Positions 7,889 to 16,256 of a stretch of DNA of 64,000 nucleotides are shown here, one piece after another. Under the pieces are notes generated by a model. The model worked only from the letters and a program-made list of their open reading frames with translations. It had not been told where the DNA came from and made no database searches. The stretch spans positions 1-64,000 of the forward strand of contig MELC01000075.1 in NCBI GenBank assembly GCA_001767455.1. Direction: 5' to 3'. This stretch comes from Acidobacteria bacterium RIFCSPLOWO2_12_FULL_66_21 (GTDB taxonomy: Bacteria; Acidobacteriota; Vicinamibacteria; Vicinamibacterales; 2-12-FULL-66-21). The number at the start of each line of letters is the position of its first letter. Position 1 is the first letter of the stretch. The position numbers and the translations under genes were made by a program.

Positions 7889-9417
7889 CGCCGAGCGAGC
7901 AGGAAATGGGCAGCCAACGGTCCGTGCTCTGCGGCACGAGGGGCGATCGCGGCGAGCGTCGAGTCGGCGGCGCGGGCGAATTCGCGCTCGCCCGAGGTCG
8001 CCGACAGCCGGCGCAACACCTGCGCCGCCTCACAGTTGAGCACGAACGGCTTGAGGCGCTGACGGACCAGGCCGATCGCGTCCTCCTGCTCCGCGCGATC
8101 GAAAAAACCTCCTGCGCCCGGGTCCCACATCGTGCGGATTGCGTAATGCGCCAGCTCTTCCGCCATCATTTCGTACACGACGTTGCCGGTGGCGTCGAAC
8201 GCGTCGAGGTTCGCCGCGGCCATCGCCACCTGATCGGCAAGCAGCCCTCGCGCACCGCTCCCCGCGCGTGTCGCGAGGAGCGGAAGCGGGGCGGAGGGGT
8301 CCCCGCGAGCGACGAGCCTGGCGGGGTGCAGGGGGCCCCGCCATTCAGAAAAATGTGCGACGCCGTCGCCAGGACGGTATCCGGCGAGCAGCACGCGCTC
8401 GAGCGACGTGAGCGCAAACGCGCGCAGCCCTTCGTCGTCGAGCACGCGCGCGGCATGGAGTGCCGCGCCGACCATCGAGCCGTTCGCGTCGGTGAAAGGG
8501 ATCGCGCCGACGGGCGGGGGCGGCAGGAGGCGCCGGTCCTCTTCCGTGGCCGCGTAATAGCGATCGTCGGCCTGCTGCGCGCCGAACCAGCCTCCTTCGG
8601 GATCGCTGAGCCACGTCTGCACGTAGCGCAGAATGTCCGACGCGCGCCCGGTCAACCGCGACAGGCCGAGCTCCGCGCCGGCGTCCAGGTATAACCGCAG
8701 CAACGCGGCGTTCGCGTCGAGCAGTTTCGCCGTCTGCGGCACCTGCCAGTCGCGGTTCGCGGCACACCGGAAGAACCCGCCGTCGATCTCGTCGTACAGC
8801 GGTCCCCACCCCATGGCGTCCAGCGTCTTCACCGCGATCGCACGCAGCCCTTCGTCGTGCGACTCCTTCCAGAGGTCGATCGCCAGGCGCACGGGGGCCA
8901 CATGCGGGAATTTCGGCGGCGCGCCGAAGCCGCCGTGCCCGGCATCGAATGTGTCGAACACCAGCCGGGCGAGGTCCGCCTCGGACCGCGGCACGTCCCC
9001 TGAAGGGGACGCCGGCAGCGGGGATGGCGCGCCCGCCGCGGCCGGCCCGCGCGCGAACGCCGCGAGGACGCGATCGAGCACGCCCCGCATCCGTTCGCGG
9101 TCGACGAAGGTGCCGCCGCCAAGAATGTCGCCGCCGGGCGAGAGAAACGCGGTCGTCGGCCAGCCGCCGAGCGTATACCGCTCGCTCACGTCGGGCCGCT
9201 CGTCCGCATCGACCCGCACGGGCACGAACCGCTGGTTGATGACGGCCGCCGTATCCTCGTCGGCATAACTGGTCCGGTCCATTTCGAGGCACGACTGGCA
9301 CCACGGCACCGCAATCGACAGCAGCACGGGTTTCTGTTCGGCGCGCGCGCGGACGAACGCGGCGGGGCCCCACGGGAGCCACTCCACCGCCGCCGAGGGG
9401 ACGGAACTGGGGGACAT
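7864..9417 (-). CDS. Thioredoxin-fold DUF255 / YyaL-like protein
   Basis: This 517-residue protein joins an N-terminal thioredoxin-like domain (residues about 10-130) to an alpha/alpha-barrel glycosidase-like region, as in the YyaL/SPATA20 family. The thioredoxin motif is WCQSC at about residues 39-43, and the family signature APPKFPHVAP follows near residue 170. It lacks the SPYLLQHA start common in the family and is shorter than the usual 650-700 residues. An in-frame palindromic repeat encodes a proline/arginine-rich stretch near residues 359-371. The last six residues and the stop come from a heptamer array. The biochemical role of the family is not established. A TATAAT lies 12 nt before the ATG. 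Confidence 0.86.
   Translation of the reverse strand: MSPSSVPSAAVEWLPWGPAAFVRARAEQKPVLLSIAVPWCQSCLEMDRTSYADEDTAAVINQRFVPVRVDADERPDVSERYTLGGWPTTAFLSPGGDILGGGTFVDRERMRGVLDRVLAAFARGPAAAGAPSPLPASPSGDVPRSEADLARLVFDTFDAGHGGFGAPPKFPHVAPVRLAIDLWKESHDEGLRAIAVKTLDAMGWGPLYDEIDGGFFRCAANRDWQVPQTAKLLDANAALLRLYLDAGAELGLSRLTGRASDILRYVQTWLSDPEGGWFGAQQADDRYYAATEEDRRLLPPPPVGAIPFTDANGSMVGAALHAARVLDDEGLRAFALTSLERVLLAGYRPGDGVAHFSEWRGPLHPARLVARGDPSAPLPLLATRAGSGARGLLADQVAMAAANLDAFDATGNVVYEMMAEELAHYAIRTMWDPGAGGFFDRAEQEDAIGLVRQRLKPFVLNCEAAQVLRRLSATSGEREFARAADSTLAAIAPRAAEHGPLAAHFLLARRQSIVDSR
8307..8342. repeat. GC-rich palindromic repeat inside the DUF255 gene (copy 1)
   Basis: The segment reads GAGCGACGAGCC, then GGCGGGGTGCAGGG, then GGCCCCGCC. 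GGCGGGG and CCCCGCC pair as a hairpin. Almost the same sequence occurs between genes at 44485-44521. Here it is translated without breaking the frame. Confidence 0.75.
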
Positions 9418-9429
9418 TCGATTCTGGGA

Positions 9430-9437
9430 ATTATAAT
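9430..9437. promoter_or_regulatory. Shared palindromic -10 (ATTATAAT) for two divergent leaderless genes
   Basis: Only 26 bp separate the start codons at 9417 (minus) and 9444 (plus). The self-complementary ATTATAAT gives TATAAT on both strands, 6 nt before the plus start and 12 nt before the minus start. Neither gene has a Shine-Dalgarno sequence. The plus transcript would begin at or next to the ATG. Confidence 0.6.
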
Positions 9438-9443
9438 GAGGGG

Positions 9444-9935
9444 ATGCTCACGCTGCGGTACGCCGCTGTGGTGGCGCTGACGCTCTGGGTCGGCGGCCTT
9501 GTCGCACTCGGCGCCATCGCGGCGCCGTCGATCTTCGACGTGAGCGCGCTGCGGGTCGAGGGACCCGCCGGGCGGCTGCTCGCCGGCGCGATCTTCGGCG
9601 AGACGCTGCGGCGTTTCCACCTCCTCACTTACGCCGCGGCGGCCGTGCTGCTGATCTCGCTCCTGACCCGCGCGGTGCTCGGACCGAGGCCCCGGAGGTT
9701 TGCCGTGCGGGTCGCCATCGCGTTCCTCATGACCGCGGCGACCGTCTATGCGGGTCTGGTACTGGCGCCGCGGATTGGACGCACGCAGGCCGAGATCGGC
9801 GCCGCCCCCTCGACGCTCGCGGAAACGGATCCCCGCCGCGTCGAGTTCGAGCGCCTGCATGGGGCCTCCTCCGGGCTCGAGCTCGTGCCGCTCGCCGGAG
9901 GCCTGCTCCTCCTGTTCTGGGAACTGAAGGACTGA
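9444..9935 (+). CDS. DUF4149 domain membrane protein
   Basis: This 163-residue protein has four hydrophobic segments (about 5-27, 57-80, 88-108 and 143-160). It matches the TMEM205-like DUF4149 family, including the early GGLVALGAIAAP and the FERLHGAS segment before the last helix. The family's function is unknown. It is the first gene of a rightward group; the next start lies 2 nt after its stop. A TATAAT 6 nt before the ATG suggests leaderless expression. Confidence 0.82.
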   Translation: MLTLRYAAVVALTLWVGGLVALGAIAAPSIFDVSALRVEGPAGRLLAGAIFGETLRRFHLLTYAAAAVLLISLLTRAVLGPRPRRFAVRVAIAFLMTAATVYAGLVLAPRIGRTQAEIGAAPSTLAETDPRRVEFERLHGASSGLELVPLAGGLLLLFWELKD

Positions 9936-9937
9936 GA

Positions 9938-10393
9938 ATGACTCACGAGGCGATACTCGATCGCATCCGGCACACGATCGACACGGAACGGGACGTCACG
10001 CGCGCGATGGAGCGCACGGTCCATCTCCTGCGCACGCAGCTCGAGGATTACACCTGGGCCGGCGTGTATCTGATGGAGGGCAGCGAGCTCGTGCTGGGCC
10101 CGTATGCGGGCAAGCCGTCGCCGCACACGCGCATCCCGCTCGGCCGCGGCATCTGCGGCGCCGCCGCCACCGAGCGCGCGACGATCGTGGTCGACGACGT
10201 GACCGCGGATGCGCGGTACCTGGCGTGCAGCATCGACACGCGCTCGGAAATCGTCACGCCCATCATCCACGACGGCCGGGTCCTCGGCGAGATCGACGTC
10301 GACAGCGATCGCCACGCGGCGTTCGGCCGGAAGGACCGCGACCTGCTCGAGTCGGTGGCGGCGCTGCTCGCGCCGCGTCTCGCCGCAGGCTAG
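9938..10393 (+). CDS. GAF domain protein, possible free methionine-(R)-sulfoxide reductase
   Basis: This single GAF domain of 151 residues resembles the fRMsr group, which reduces free methionine-R-sulfoxide with cysteines inside the ligand pocket. The segments GRGICGAAATE and YLACSIDTRSEIVTPI align with the family positions that hold the resolving and catalytic cysteines. Two of the three E. coli cysteines seem present (in GICG and LACS). It follows the DUF4149 gene by 2 nt, so the two are cotranscribed. Sensor GAF proteins can look alike, so the catalytic role is an inference. Confidence 0.78.
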   Translation: MTHEAILDRIRHTIDTERDVTRAMERTVHLLRTQLEDYTWAGVYLMEGSELVLGPYAGKPSPHTRIPLGRGICGAAATERATIVVDDVTADARYLACSIDTRSEIVTPIIHDGRVLGEIDVDSDRHAAFGRKDRDLLESVAALLAPRLAAG

Positions 10394-10417
10394 AGCGGCA
10401 TTCCGGAGAAGGCAGTC

Positions 10418-11425
10418 ATGTCTCATACCATCACGTTGATTCCCGGCGACGGCATCGGTCCTGAAGTCACCGAGTCGGTGCTGCGCATCTTCAAGGCCGC
10501 CGGACTCGACATCGAGTGGGATCGCCAGGACGCCGGCCTGATCGCGTTCCAGCGCTACAACCAGTCGCTGCCCGCCTCGCTCATCGAGTCGGTGCACAGG
10601 AACAAGGTGGCGCTCAAGGGACCGGTCACGACGCCGATCGCGGAAGGCTTCACGAGCGTGAACGTCGGTCTCCGCAAGGCGCTCGACCTGTACGCGAACC
10701 TCCGGCCCGTGCGCAACCTGCCGGGCGTCCCCAGCCGTTTCGAGAACGTCGATCTCTTCATCGTCCGCGAAAACACCGAGGACCTGTACTCCGGCCTCGA
10801 GCACGAAATCATCCCCGGCGTCGTCGAGAGCCTGAAGATCATCACGGAGCGCGCCTCCACGCGCATCGCGCAGTTCGCGTTCGAGCACGCGCGCGCGTAC
10901 GGCCGCAAGCGCGTGACCGCGATTCACAAGGCCAACATCATGAAGCTCGGGGACGGGCTCTTCCTCGAGTGCGCGCGCACCACGGCGCGCGACTACACCG
11001 ACATCCGCTACGACGAGCGGATCGTGGACGCGGTGTGCATGCACCTGGTGATGCACCCCGAGCGCTTCGACGTCCTCCTGCTCCCGAACCTGTACGGCGA
11101 CATCGTCTCCGATCTCTGCGCGGGCCTGGTCGGCGGCCTGGGCGTCGTCCCGGGGGCGAACATCGGCACCGACTGCTCGGTGTTCGAGGCGGTGCACGGC
11201 AGCGCGCCGGACATCGCGGGCCAGGATCTGGCGAACCCGATCGCGCTGCTGCTGTCCGCGTTGCTGATGCTGGAGCACCTCGGCGAACGCCAGCGGGCCG
11301 AGCGCATTCGCGCCGCGCTCGAGCGGGTGCTCACGACGACGACGATCCGGACGCGGGACCTCGGCGGCGAGGCCACGACGACGGAGTTCACGGATGCGAT
11401 CTGCAGAGAGATCGAGAAGGCCTGA
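10418..11425 (+). CDS. NAD-dependent isocitrate dehydrogenase family protein
   Basis: This 335-residue beta-decarboxylating dehydrogenase belongs to the isocitrate/isopropylmalate family. The segments FTSVNVGLRKALDLYANLRP and VRENTEDLYSGLEHE are typical of NAD-type isocitrate dehydrogenase, related to the eukaryotic IDH3 subunits, rather than of LeuB. Further family positions are the catalytic Lys/Asp segments IHKANIMKLGDGLF and LPNLYGDIVSDLCAGLVGG, and the nucleotide-site VHGSAPDIAGQ. It would make 2-oxoglutarate in the citric acid cycle. GGAGAAGG lies 6 nt before the ATG. It is the third gene of a rightward group. Confidence 0.9.
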   Translation: MSHTITLIPGDGIGPEVTESVLRIFKAAGLDIEWDRQDAGLIAFQRYNQSLPASLIESVHRNKVALKGPVTTPIAEGFTSVNVGLRKALDLYANLRPVRNLPGVPSRFENVDLFIVRENTEDLYSGLEHEIIPGVVESLKIITERASTRIAQFAFEHARAYGRKRVTAIHKANIMKLGDGLFLECARTTARDYTDIRYDERIVDAVCMHLVMHPERFDVLLLPNLYGDIVSDLCAGLVGGLGVVPGANIGTDCSVFEAVHGSAPDIAGQDLANPIALLLSALLMLEHLGERQRAERIRAALERVLTTTTIRTRDLGGEATTTEFTDAICREIEKA

Positions 11426-11501
11426 AGCGCGAGGTTCTCCCACCATGACGATGCGCGGGTCTGCTCGCGAACGCCCGCAAACAGTCCCACCGCACGCATG
11501 A

Positions 11502-11507
11502 TATAGT
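11502..11507 (+). promoter_or_regulatory. -10 hexamer TATAGT for a leaderless gene
   Basis: TATAGT ends 6 nt before the GTG at 11514, and no Shine-Dalgarno is present between them. This is the spacing seen before several other isolated genes in the window. Confidence 0.5.
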
Positions 11508-11513
11508 TCGCGC

Positions 11514-12650
11514 GTGATGCTCGACGACATCACCCAGGCAGTTCTCGCGCGGGAGGAAGTCGCGCGCTACCTGCGTGGCGGCCACGGCGAGACGGAGTTG
11601 CAGGCGCGCGAGCGCATCCACGCATACCTCGACGAGCTGCGGACCACGCAGCGCTATCCCATCTACCGCGCGCTGAAGCACCCGCTGTATCCGATCCTGC
11701 GCAAGATCGATCGCATCTACGAGCGCGTGGAGGTCCCGCAGCAGGCGACCCGCGAGGGGCGCGTCATCTACATCTCGAATCACAAGAGCCATCTCGATTA
11801 CCTCGTGGAGCCGCTCGCGCTCGACGACAGCGGCATCCGCCCGCCGGTGATCGCGGCCGGCATCAACCTCTTCGGCGGTCCGCTCGGTCTCATCCACCGT
11901 CACGTGACCGGCGCGATTCCCATCCGGCGCAACACCAAGGATCCGGCGTACCTCGTCACGCTGAAGGCGTACGTCGCCGAGCTCCTCCAGCGCCACGATC
12001 TGCTCTTTTACATCGAGGGCGGCCGCAGCTACTCGGGGGAGCTGAAGTCACCGAAGACGGGCCTGCTGCACGCGACGATGCAGGCCGACGGCGCGCCCGC
12101 GCAAATCCTGCCGATGGCGGTCGCCTACGACGTCGTGCTCGAGGACCACATCCTGGCGCACCAGGGAGCGAAGCGGCGCCAGCGGCCGTTCGCGCGCGAG
12201 ATCGCCGAGATGGTGCGGTACGCCGTGGGGTATCAGTCGCGCGCGTACGTGACCTTCGGCACGCCGATCTCGAGCAGCGGCGTCGATGCCGAGGCCCGGC
12301 GCGACGTCATGGAGCTCGCGCACGTGACGCGCGACGCGATCGGCCTGCTCTACAAGGTGCTGCCGACGGCGGTGCTCGCCGCGGCGCTGCACCGGTCGAT
12401 GACGCGGCGCGAGCTCGAGGCGCGGGCCGACGCGATCGTCGAGACCGTGCGCGCGGCCGGGGCCAACATGGGCGTCGCGTCGGGACGCCAGGCGGTCGAG
12501 GAAGGGACGGCGCCGCTCGTCGCGCGCAACATCATTCATGTCGAAGCGGGCGGACGCTACCGCGTGCGCGAGCGCACTGTCCTGCGATACTACGCGCGCA
12601 CGCTGCAGCACCTGCTGACCGGCCCCCGCCGGAGTCTCAGAACCCACTGA
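11514..12650 (+). CDS. PlsB-like glycerol-3-phosphate / 1-acyl-glycerol-3-phosphate acyltransferase
   Basis: This is a 378-residue membrane-associated acyltransferase of phospholipid synthesis. It shows the acyltransferase motifs in order: block I NHKSHLD (His90 to Asp95), block II around GAIPIRRN, block III FYIEGGRSYSGEL (about 165-177) and block IV ILPMAVAYDVV. The extended EGGRSYSGE form resembles the GPAT/DHAPAT branch (PlsB-like) more than PlsC. It could start at GTG 11514 or ATG 11517. The proline dehydrogenase start overlaps its stop by one base, so the two genes are coupled although their pathways are unrelated. Confidence 0.86.
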   Translation: MMLDDITQAVLAREEVARYLRGGHGETELQARERIHAYLDELRTTQRYPIYRALKHPLYPILRKIDRIYERVEVPQQATREGRVIYISNHKSHLDYLVEPLALDDSGIRPPVIAAGINLFGGPLGLIHRHVTGAIPIRRNTKDPAYLVTLKAYVAELLQRHDLLFYIEGGRSYSGELKSPKTGLLHATMQADGAPAQILPMAVAYDVVLEDHILAHQGAKRRQRPFAREIAEMVRYAVGYQSRAYVTFGTPISSSGVDAEARRDVMELAHVTRDAIGLLYKVLPTAVLAAALHRSMTRRELEARADAIVETVRAAGANMGVASGRQAVEEGTAPLVARNIIHVEAGGRYRVRERTVLRYYARTLQHLLTGPRRSLRTH

Positions 12651-13585
12651 TGATTGCTCAGACCTCCAAGGCATTCTTTCACGCACTCGCCCGCAGCCGA
12701 ACACTCAAGCGCCTCGCCTCCCGCTACGGCATGCGCCACCCCGGCTCCTTCGCGCGCCGGTTCATCGTCGGCGAGGACGTCGACGAAGCGCTCGGGGCCG
12801 CGCGCGCCATCCAGGCCTCGGGCCTGATGCTCACGCTCGATCTGCTCGGCGAGGCCGTCGCGAACATGGCCGAGGCGGATGCCGCGACGCGCGCGTACCT
12901 CAACCTGATGGACCGGATCGTCGCGGCGGGCATCGAGCGCAACATCTCGCTCAAGCTGACGCAGCTCGGGCTGACCATCGACCGCGCGACCTCCGTCGAC
13001 AACCTGCGCCGGATCCTCGACGCCGCCACGAAGCACGATTTCTTCGTGCGCGTCGACATGGAGGACTCGCCGTTCACCCAGATAACGCTCGAGATCTTCG
13101 AGACGATGTGGCAGCAGGGATATCGGAACGCCGGCATCGTGCTGCAGTCGTACCTGCGCCGGAGCGTCGCGGACGCGAGGCGCATGAACGAGCTCGGCGC
13201 GCGCGTGCGTCTGGTGAAAGGCGCGTACACGGAACCGAAGGAGGTCGCATACCAGAGCAAGGCGGACGTGGACGCGGCCTTCGTGGAGATCTCGAAGTTG
13301 TTGCTCGCGGAGGGCCACTACCCGGCGATCGCCACGCACGATCCGGCGATGCTCGGCGCGGCGCACGCGTTTGCCTCCGAACGCCGGATCGCGCCGGATC
13401 GCTACGAGTTCCAGATGTTGTACGGCATCCGGCGGGACCTGCAGGCGCGGCTGCTCGCCGGCGGGTATCGCATGCGCGTATACGTCCCGTTCGGCCGTGA
13501 ATGGTTCCCGTACTTCATGCGCCGGCTCGGCGAACGCCCCGCGAACATCGGATTTGTAATCCGCGGATTGCTGCGCGAGCACTGA
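12650..13585 (+). CDS. Proline dehydrogenase (FAD-dependent)
   Basis: The enzyme oxidises proline to pyrroline-5-carboxylate using FAD and passes electrons to the membrane. The 311-residue monofunctional form has the beta/alpha barrel motifs: NISLKLTQLGLTID (about 98-111), VRVDMEDS (about 136-143), VLQSYLRRS (about 164-172), RLVKGAYTEP (about 190-199), ATHDPAM, and the C-terminal MRVYVPFGREWFPYFMRRLGERP containing the substrate-binding arginines. Its ATG overlaps the last base of the acyltransferase stop. No P5C dehydrogenase is nearby, so the second step of proline use lies elsewhere. Confidence 0.94.
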   Translation: MIAQTSKAFFHALARSRTLKRLASRYGMRHPGSFARRFIVGEDVDEALGAARAIQASGLMLTLDLLGEAVANMAEADAATRAYLNLMDRIVAAGIERNISLKLTQLGLTIDRATSVDNLRRILDAATKHDFFVRVDMEDSPFTQITLEIFETMWQQGYRNAGIVLQSYLRRSVADARRMNELGARVRLVKGAYTEPKEVAYQSKADVDAAFVEISKLLLAEGHYPAIATHDPAMLGAAHAFASERRIAPDRYEFQMLYGIRRDLQARLLAGGYRMRVYVPFGREWFPYFMRRLGERPANIGFVIRGLLREH

Positions 13586-13601
13586 GCAGCGTTAGGTAGA
13601 A

Positions 13602-13623
13602 CGCCCGACCTTCAGGTCGGGCG
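13602..13623. repeat. Perfect 22-bp palindrome (REP-like hairpin)
   Basis: CGCCCGACCT and AGGTCGGGCG form a perfect 10-bp stem around TC, 17 bp after the proline dehydrogenase stop. No T-run follows, so it resembles a REP element rather than a classical terminator. The rest of the gap 13624-13876 holds no gene that I can see. Confidence 0.75.
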
Positions 13624-13876
13624 AGTATGTAACGCAAAGCCCTTTGTGTATGCAAACGGCCAACTCCGCCCCGGCCGCGTACATCAACCACTACACTGTC
13701 ACCCGGCAAGCTCAACCGCGGTTCGGGGCCGCGTACCGCCTAACTACCGGACATAACGGTCGAAAGCCGGCGTGGCACATCTCTTGATATTCCTGAGGCT
13801 CAGGGGACGCGGAACGCTGCAGTGACAGCCGGCGTCCTAGCAGGTAGGGCAGACAAAGGAACGAGGGAGAGCGCCC

Positions 13877-14170
13877 ATGGTGACCAACTACCCCCAGCAA
13901 TTAGGGGCGGCGGCGGAAGTCAATCGGGAGAACACGACGGGAGTCGTCGCCCGCGCGATGGGCCGCCTCGGTCAGTTGCTGTGCGGGCTGCGTGGCCACG
14001 ATTCCGTGCTGCACTTCGAGGCGAATCGCGTGATGATGCGCTGCACGTCGTGCGGTCACGACACACCGGGATGGGAGATCGGCGGACGCGGCCCGCGCCG
14101 GCGCTTCGAGGGCGACGCCCGGCGGCACCTGCTCACGCCGCAGCGTCTCGTCCTGCGCAAGACGGCCTGA
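13877..14170 (+). CDS. Small zinc-ribbon-like protein, unknown function
   Basis: This 97-residue protein carries Cys pairs in LLCGLRGHDSVLHF and MRCTSCGHDTPGWEI, with one single Cys and one CxxC some 30 residues apart plus nearby His, suggesting a small metal-binding unit. No enzyme family recognised. GAGGGAG precedes the ATG by 6 nt. It is monocistronic; a strong intrinsic terminator follows 29 bp after the stop. Confidence 0.68.
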   Translation: MVTNYPQQLGAAAEVNRENTTGVVARAMGRLGQLLCGLRGHDSVLHFEANRVMMRCTSCGHDTPGWEIGGRGPRRRFEGDARRHLLTPQRLVLRKTA

Positions 14171-14198
14171 GCGCCACTCGCGCCACGAACATCGCCAG

Positions 14199-14230
14199 AG
14201 GCCAGTCCTCGGATGAGGGCTGGCCTTTTC
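14199..14230 (+). terminator. Intrinsic terminator
   Basis: AGGCCAGTCCTC and GAGGGCTGGCCT pair over 12 bp with one G-U pair around the loop GGAT, followed by TTTTCCTT. It ends the small zinc-ribbon gene and lies just before the end of the convergent M20 peptidase gene. Confidence 0.85.
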
Positions 14231-14234
14231 CTTG

Positions 14235-15368
14235 TCACAGCGTCAGCGCCAGAGCGGCGAGCGCATCACGGCAGGCCACGACGTCAGCCGCGCGCACGTA
14301 CTCCTCCGGACTGTGCAGCCCCGCCCCGCCCGGGCCGAACAGCACGGATGGCGTGCCGGCTTCGCCAATCACAGCCGCGTCCGTCCAGAAGCTCATGCCG
14401 ACGATCGCGGTGGTGATGCCGGCGGAGGCCGCGGCGCGCGTCAACCGGGCGGCCAGGTCGCTTCCCGGCGGCAGTTCATACGGCGGCCGCGCGAACATGA
14501 GACGCCCCGCCGCCTCGAACTCCGGATCGTCGTCGCGAAGCTCCGTCAGGATCGACTCGATCTCGGCCACCGCGGAGCGAGCCGTTTCACCGGCAACCGT
14601 CCGCCGCTCCATCTGCAGGCGGCACCGGTCAGGGTAGCTGCTCAACTCGTGCCCGCCGTTGATGATGGACGCGTGCAGCGAGGCCGTTCCCATCAGCGGA
14701 TGCGGTGGACGCGACTGCAGATCGCGATCGAGCCGCTCGAGACGGTTCAGCAGGCGGCCCATCCGCAGGATCGCGTCGCGACCCTCCGCAGGACGGCTGC
14801 CGTGGGCGGCGCGTCCGCGCGCCTCGATCTCGATCCACGCGAACCCCTTGTGGCCGGCGGCGATCTGCAGATCCGTGGGCTCGGTGACCACGGCCATGTC
14901 CGCGTGCCATGCCCGGACGAGAGCATCGGCGCCGAGGCTTGCGTACTCCTCGTCGGCCACGGCCGCCACGATCAGGCGTCCCTTGCGGAAGCCGCGCGCG
15001 CGCGCGACCCGCGCCGCGTCGATCATCGCGGCGACGCCGCCTTTCATGTCCTGCGCGCCACGGCCGTAAATCCGTCCGTCGCGCTCCACCGGGTCGAACG
15101 GCGCCGTCATGCCTTCGACACCGACGGTATCGGTATGGCCGCACAACATCAACGACGGTCCGGACTCGGTTCCCTCGAGCACGCCGATGACGTTCGGGCG
15201 CCCCGGCGCGGCTTCCTGGAGCTGCACGTCGAGACCGAGCCCGCGCATCCGCCGCGCGATGGCGTCGGCGATGCGACCCTCACCCGCGGCACCAGGCACG
15301 AGCGTCGGGTTGACCGAATCGATGGCAACGAGCTCTTTCAGCAGCGACAAAACCGGGTCTGCGTTCAT
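14235..15368 (-). CDS. M20 family metallopeptidase (ArgE/DapE/ACY1-like)
   Basis: This is a 377-residue dizinc amidohydrolase acting on N-acyl amino acids or small peptides in the cytosol. The N-terminal catalytic domain has the metal motifs LCGHTDTV (about 74-81), YGRGAQDMKGGVAAM (about 98-112) and VADEEYASLGA (about 136-146, catalytic Glu-Glu). The dimerisation lid begins near GHKGFAWIEIEARGRAAHGSR. Substrate within ArgE/DapE/carboxypeptidase G2-like groups cannot be told from sequence alone, and no arginine or lysine biosynthesis gene is adjacent. The gene lies between a terminator and a heptamer array. Confidence 0.9.
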   Translation of the reverse strand: MNADPVLSLLKELVAIDSVNPTLVPGAAGEGRIADAIARRMRGLGLDVQLQEAAPGRPNVIGVLEGTESGPSLMLCGHTDTVGVEGMTAPFDPVERDGRIYGRGAQDMKGGVAAMIDAARVARARGFRKGRLIVAAVADEEYASLGADALVRAWHADMAVVTEPTDLQIAAGHKGFAWIEIEARGRAAHGSRPAEGRDAILRMGRLLNRLERLDRDLQSRPPHPLMGTASLHASIINGGHELSSYPDRCRLQMERRTVAGETARSAVAEIESILTELRDDDPEFEAAGRLMFARPPYELPPGSDLAARLTRAAASAGITTAIVGMSFWTDAAVIGEAGTPSVLFGPGGAGLHSPEEYVRAADVVACRDALAALALTL

Positions 15369-15375
15369 GTCGTTT

Positions 15376-15432
15376 CTCGGCGCTCGGCGCTCGGCGCTCG
15401 GCGGTGGAAGCTGGAAGCTGGAGGCTGGAAGC
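15376..15432. repeat. Two abutting heptamer arrays, CTCGGCG x4 and TGGAAGC x4
   Basis: Four copies of CTCGGCG (15376-15403) are followed by four of TGGAAGC (15405-15432, one with A to G). Both have a strict 7-bp period. The pair fills the gap between divergent M20 peptidase and SDR genes. Confidence 0.85.
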
Positions 15433-15444
15433 TGCCCTCTGGCG

Positions 15445-15450
15445 TATTAT
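15445..15450 (+). promoter_or_regulatory. -10-like TATTAT for a leaderless SDR gene
   Basis: TATTAT ends 6 nt before the ATG at 15457, directly after a heptamer array. No Shine-Dalgarno is present. Confidence 0.4.
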
Positions 15451-15456
15451 CGCCGA

Positions 15457-16251
15457 ATGGACCTGCACGGCCGTGTAGCGGCGATTACCGGCGCATCCGC
15501 GGGAATCGGGCTCGCGACGGCGCGGCATCTCGCGCGCGAAGGGGTCGCGGTCGTGCTGGGCGCGAGACGAGCGGACAGGCTCGAGAGCGCAGCGCAGTCG
15601 ATCCGGGAAGCTGGCGGCCGCGCCGAAACGGTCGCGATGGATGTCACGATTGAGTCGGACGTCACCGGGCTCGTCGCGCGCGCCGAGACGGCGTTCGGCG
15701 GGCTCGACATCATGATCTGCAACGCCGGTTTCGGCTTCTACGGAACGGTGGAGGACACGCCTGGCGACACGATGCGCCGGATGATGGACGTCAATTTCAT
15801 GGGCACGTTCTACGGCGCGCGCGCCGCGCTCCCGATCTTCCGTGCTCGAGGGCAGGGGCATCTGATCGTCGTGTCTTCGATCGTGGGACAACGTGGCATC
15901 GCGCAGATGAGCGCGTACGGCGCGACGAAGGCCGCGCAGGTGGGGTTCGTCGAGGCGCTGCGCACCGAGTTCGTGGGCACGGGCATTCACGTCAGCGTGG
16001 TGTATCCGATTTCGACAGAGACGGAGTTCCGGTCGGCCATGGAGCGCGACTATGGCCACTCGGTGAGCGGTCTCGGTCCCAGGCAGAGCGTCGATCACGT
16101 CGCGCGCGCAATCCTGGAGTGCGTGAGGAAACCGCGCCCTGAGGTCTATCCGCATGGGCCGTCACGCGCGCTCGCGGTACTCAACGCGGTGGCGCCGGCC
16201 TTCGCCGACAAGCTCGTGAAGAAATACGGGCGGCGGCGCGAGATCACGTAG
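15457..16251 (+). CDS. Short-chain dehydrogenase/reductase
   Basis: This 264-residue classical SDR uses NAD(P)H to interconvert an alcohol and a ketone. It shows TGASAGIG (11-18, cofactor loop), NAGFGFYG (about 88-95), the serine in IVVSSIVGQ and the catalytic YGATK (about 153-157). An arginine-rich LGARRAD after beta strand 2 favours NADP. The substrate is unknown. It is 5 bp upstream of the CCA-adding enzyme gene and probably cotranscribed with it. Confidence 0.92.
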   Translation: MDLHGRVAAITGASAGIGLATARHLAREGVAVVLGARRADRLESAAQSIREAGGRAETVAMDVTIESDVTGLVARAETAFGGLDIMICNAGFGFYGTVEDTPGDTMRRMMDVNFMGTFYGARAALPIFRARGQGHLIVVSSIVGQRGIAQMSAYGATKAAQVGFVEALRTEFVGTGIHVSVVYPISTETEFRSAMERDYGHSVSGLGPRQSVDHVARAILECVRKPRPEVYPHGPSRALAVLNAVAPAFADKLVKKYGRRREIT

Positions 16252-16256
16252 ACGAG

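Noticed and set aside
13602-13623. Hairpin considered as intrinsic terminator of proline dehydrogenase
   Set aside because: The stem is perfect but no T-run follows on either strand; listed as a REP-like palindrome instead.
13586-13876. Gap examined for a tRNA or small RNA
   Set aside because: Apart from the palindrome at 13602-13623 I see no cloverleaf arms, T-loop consensus or coding frame.
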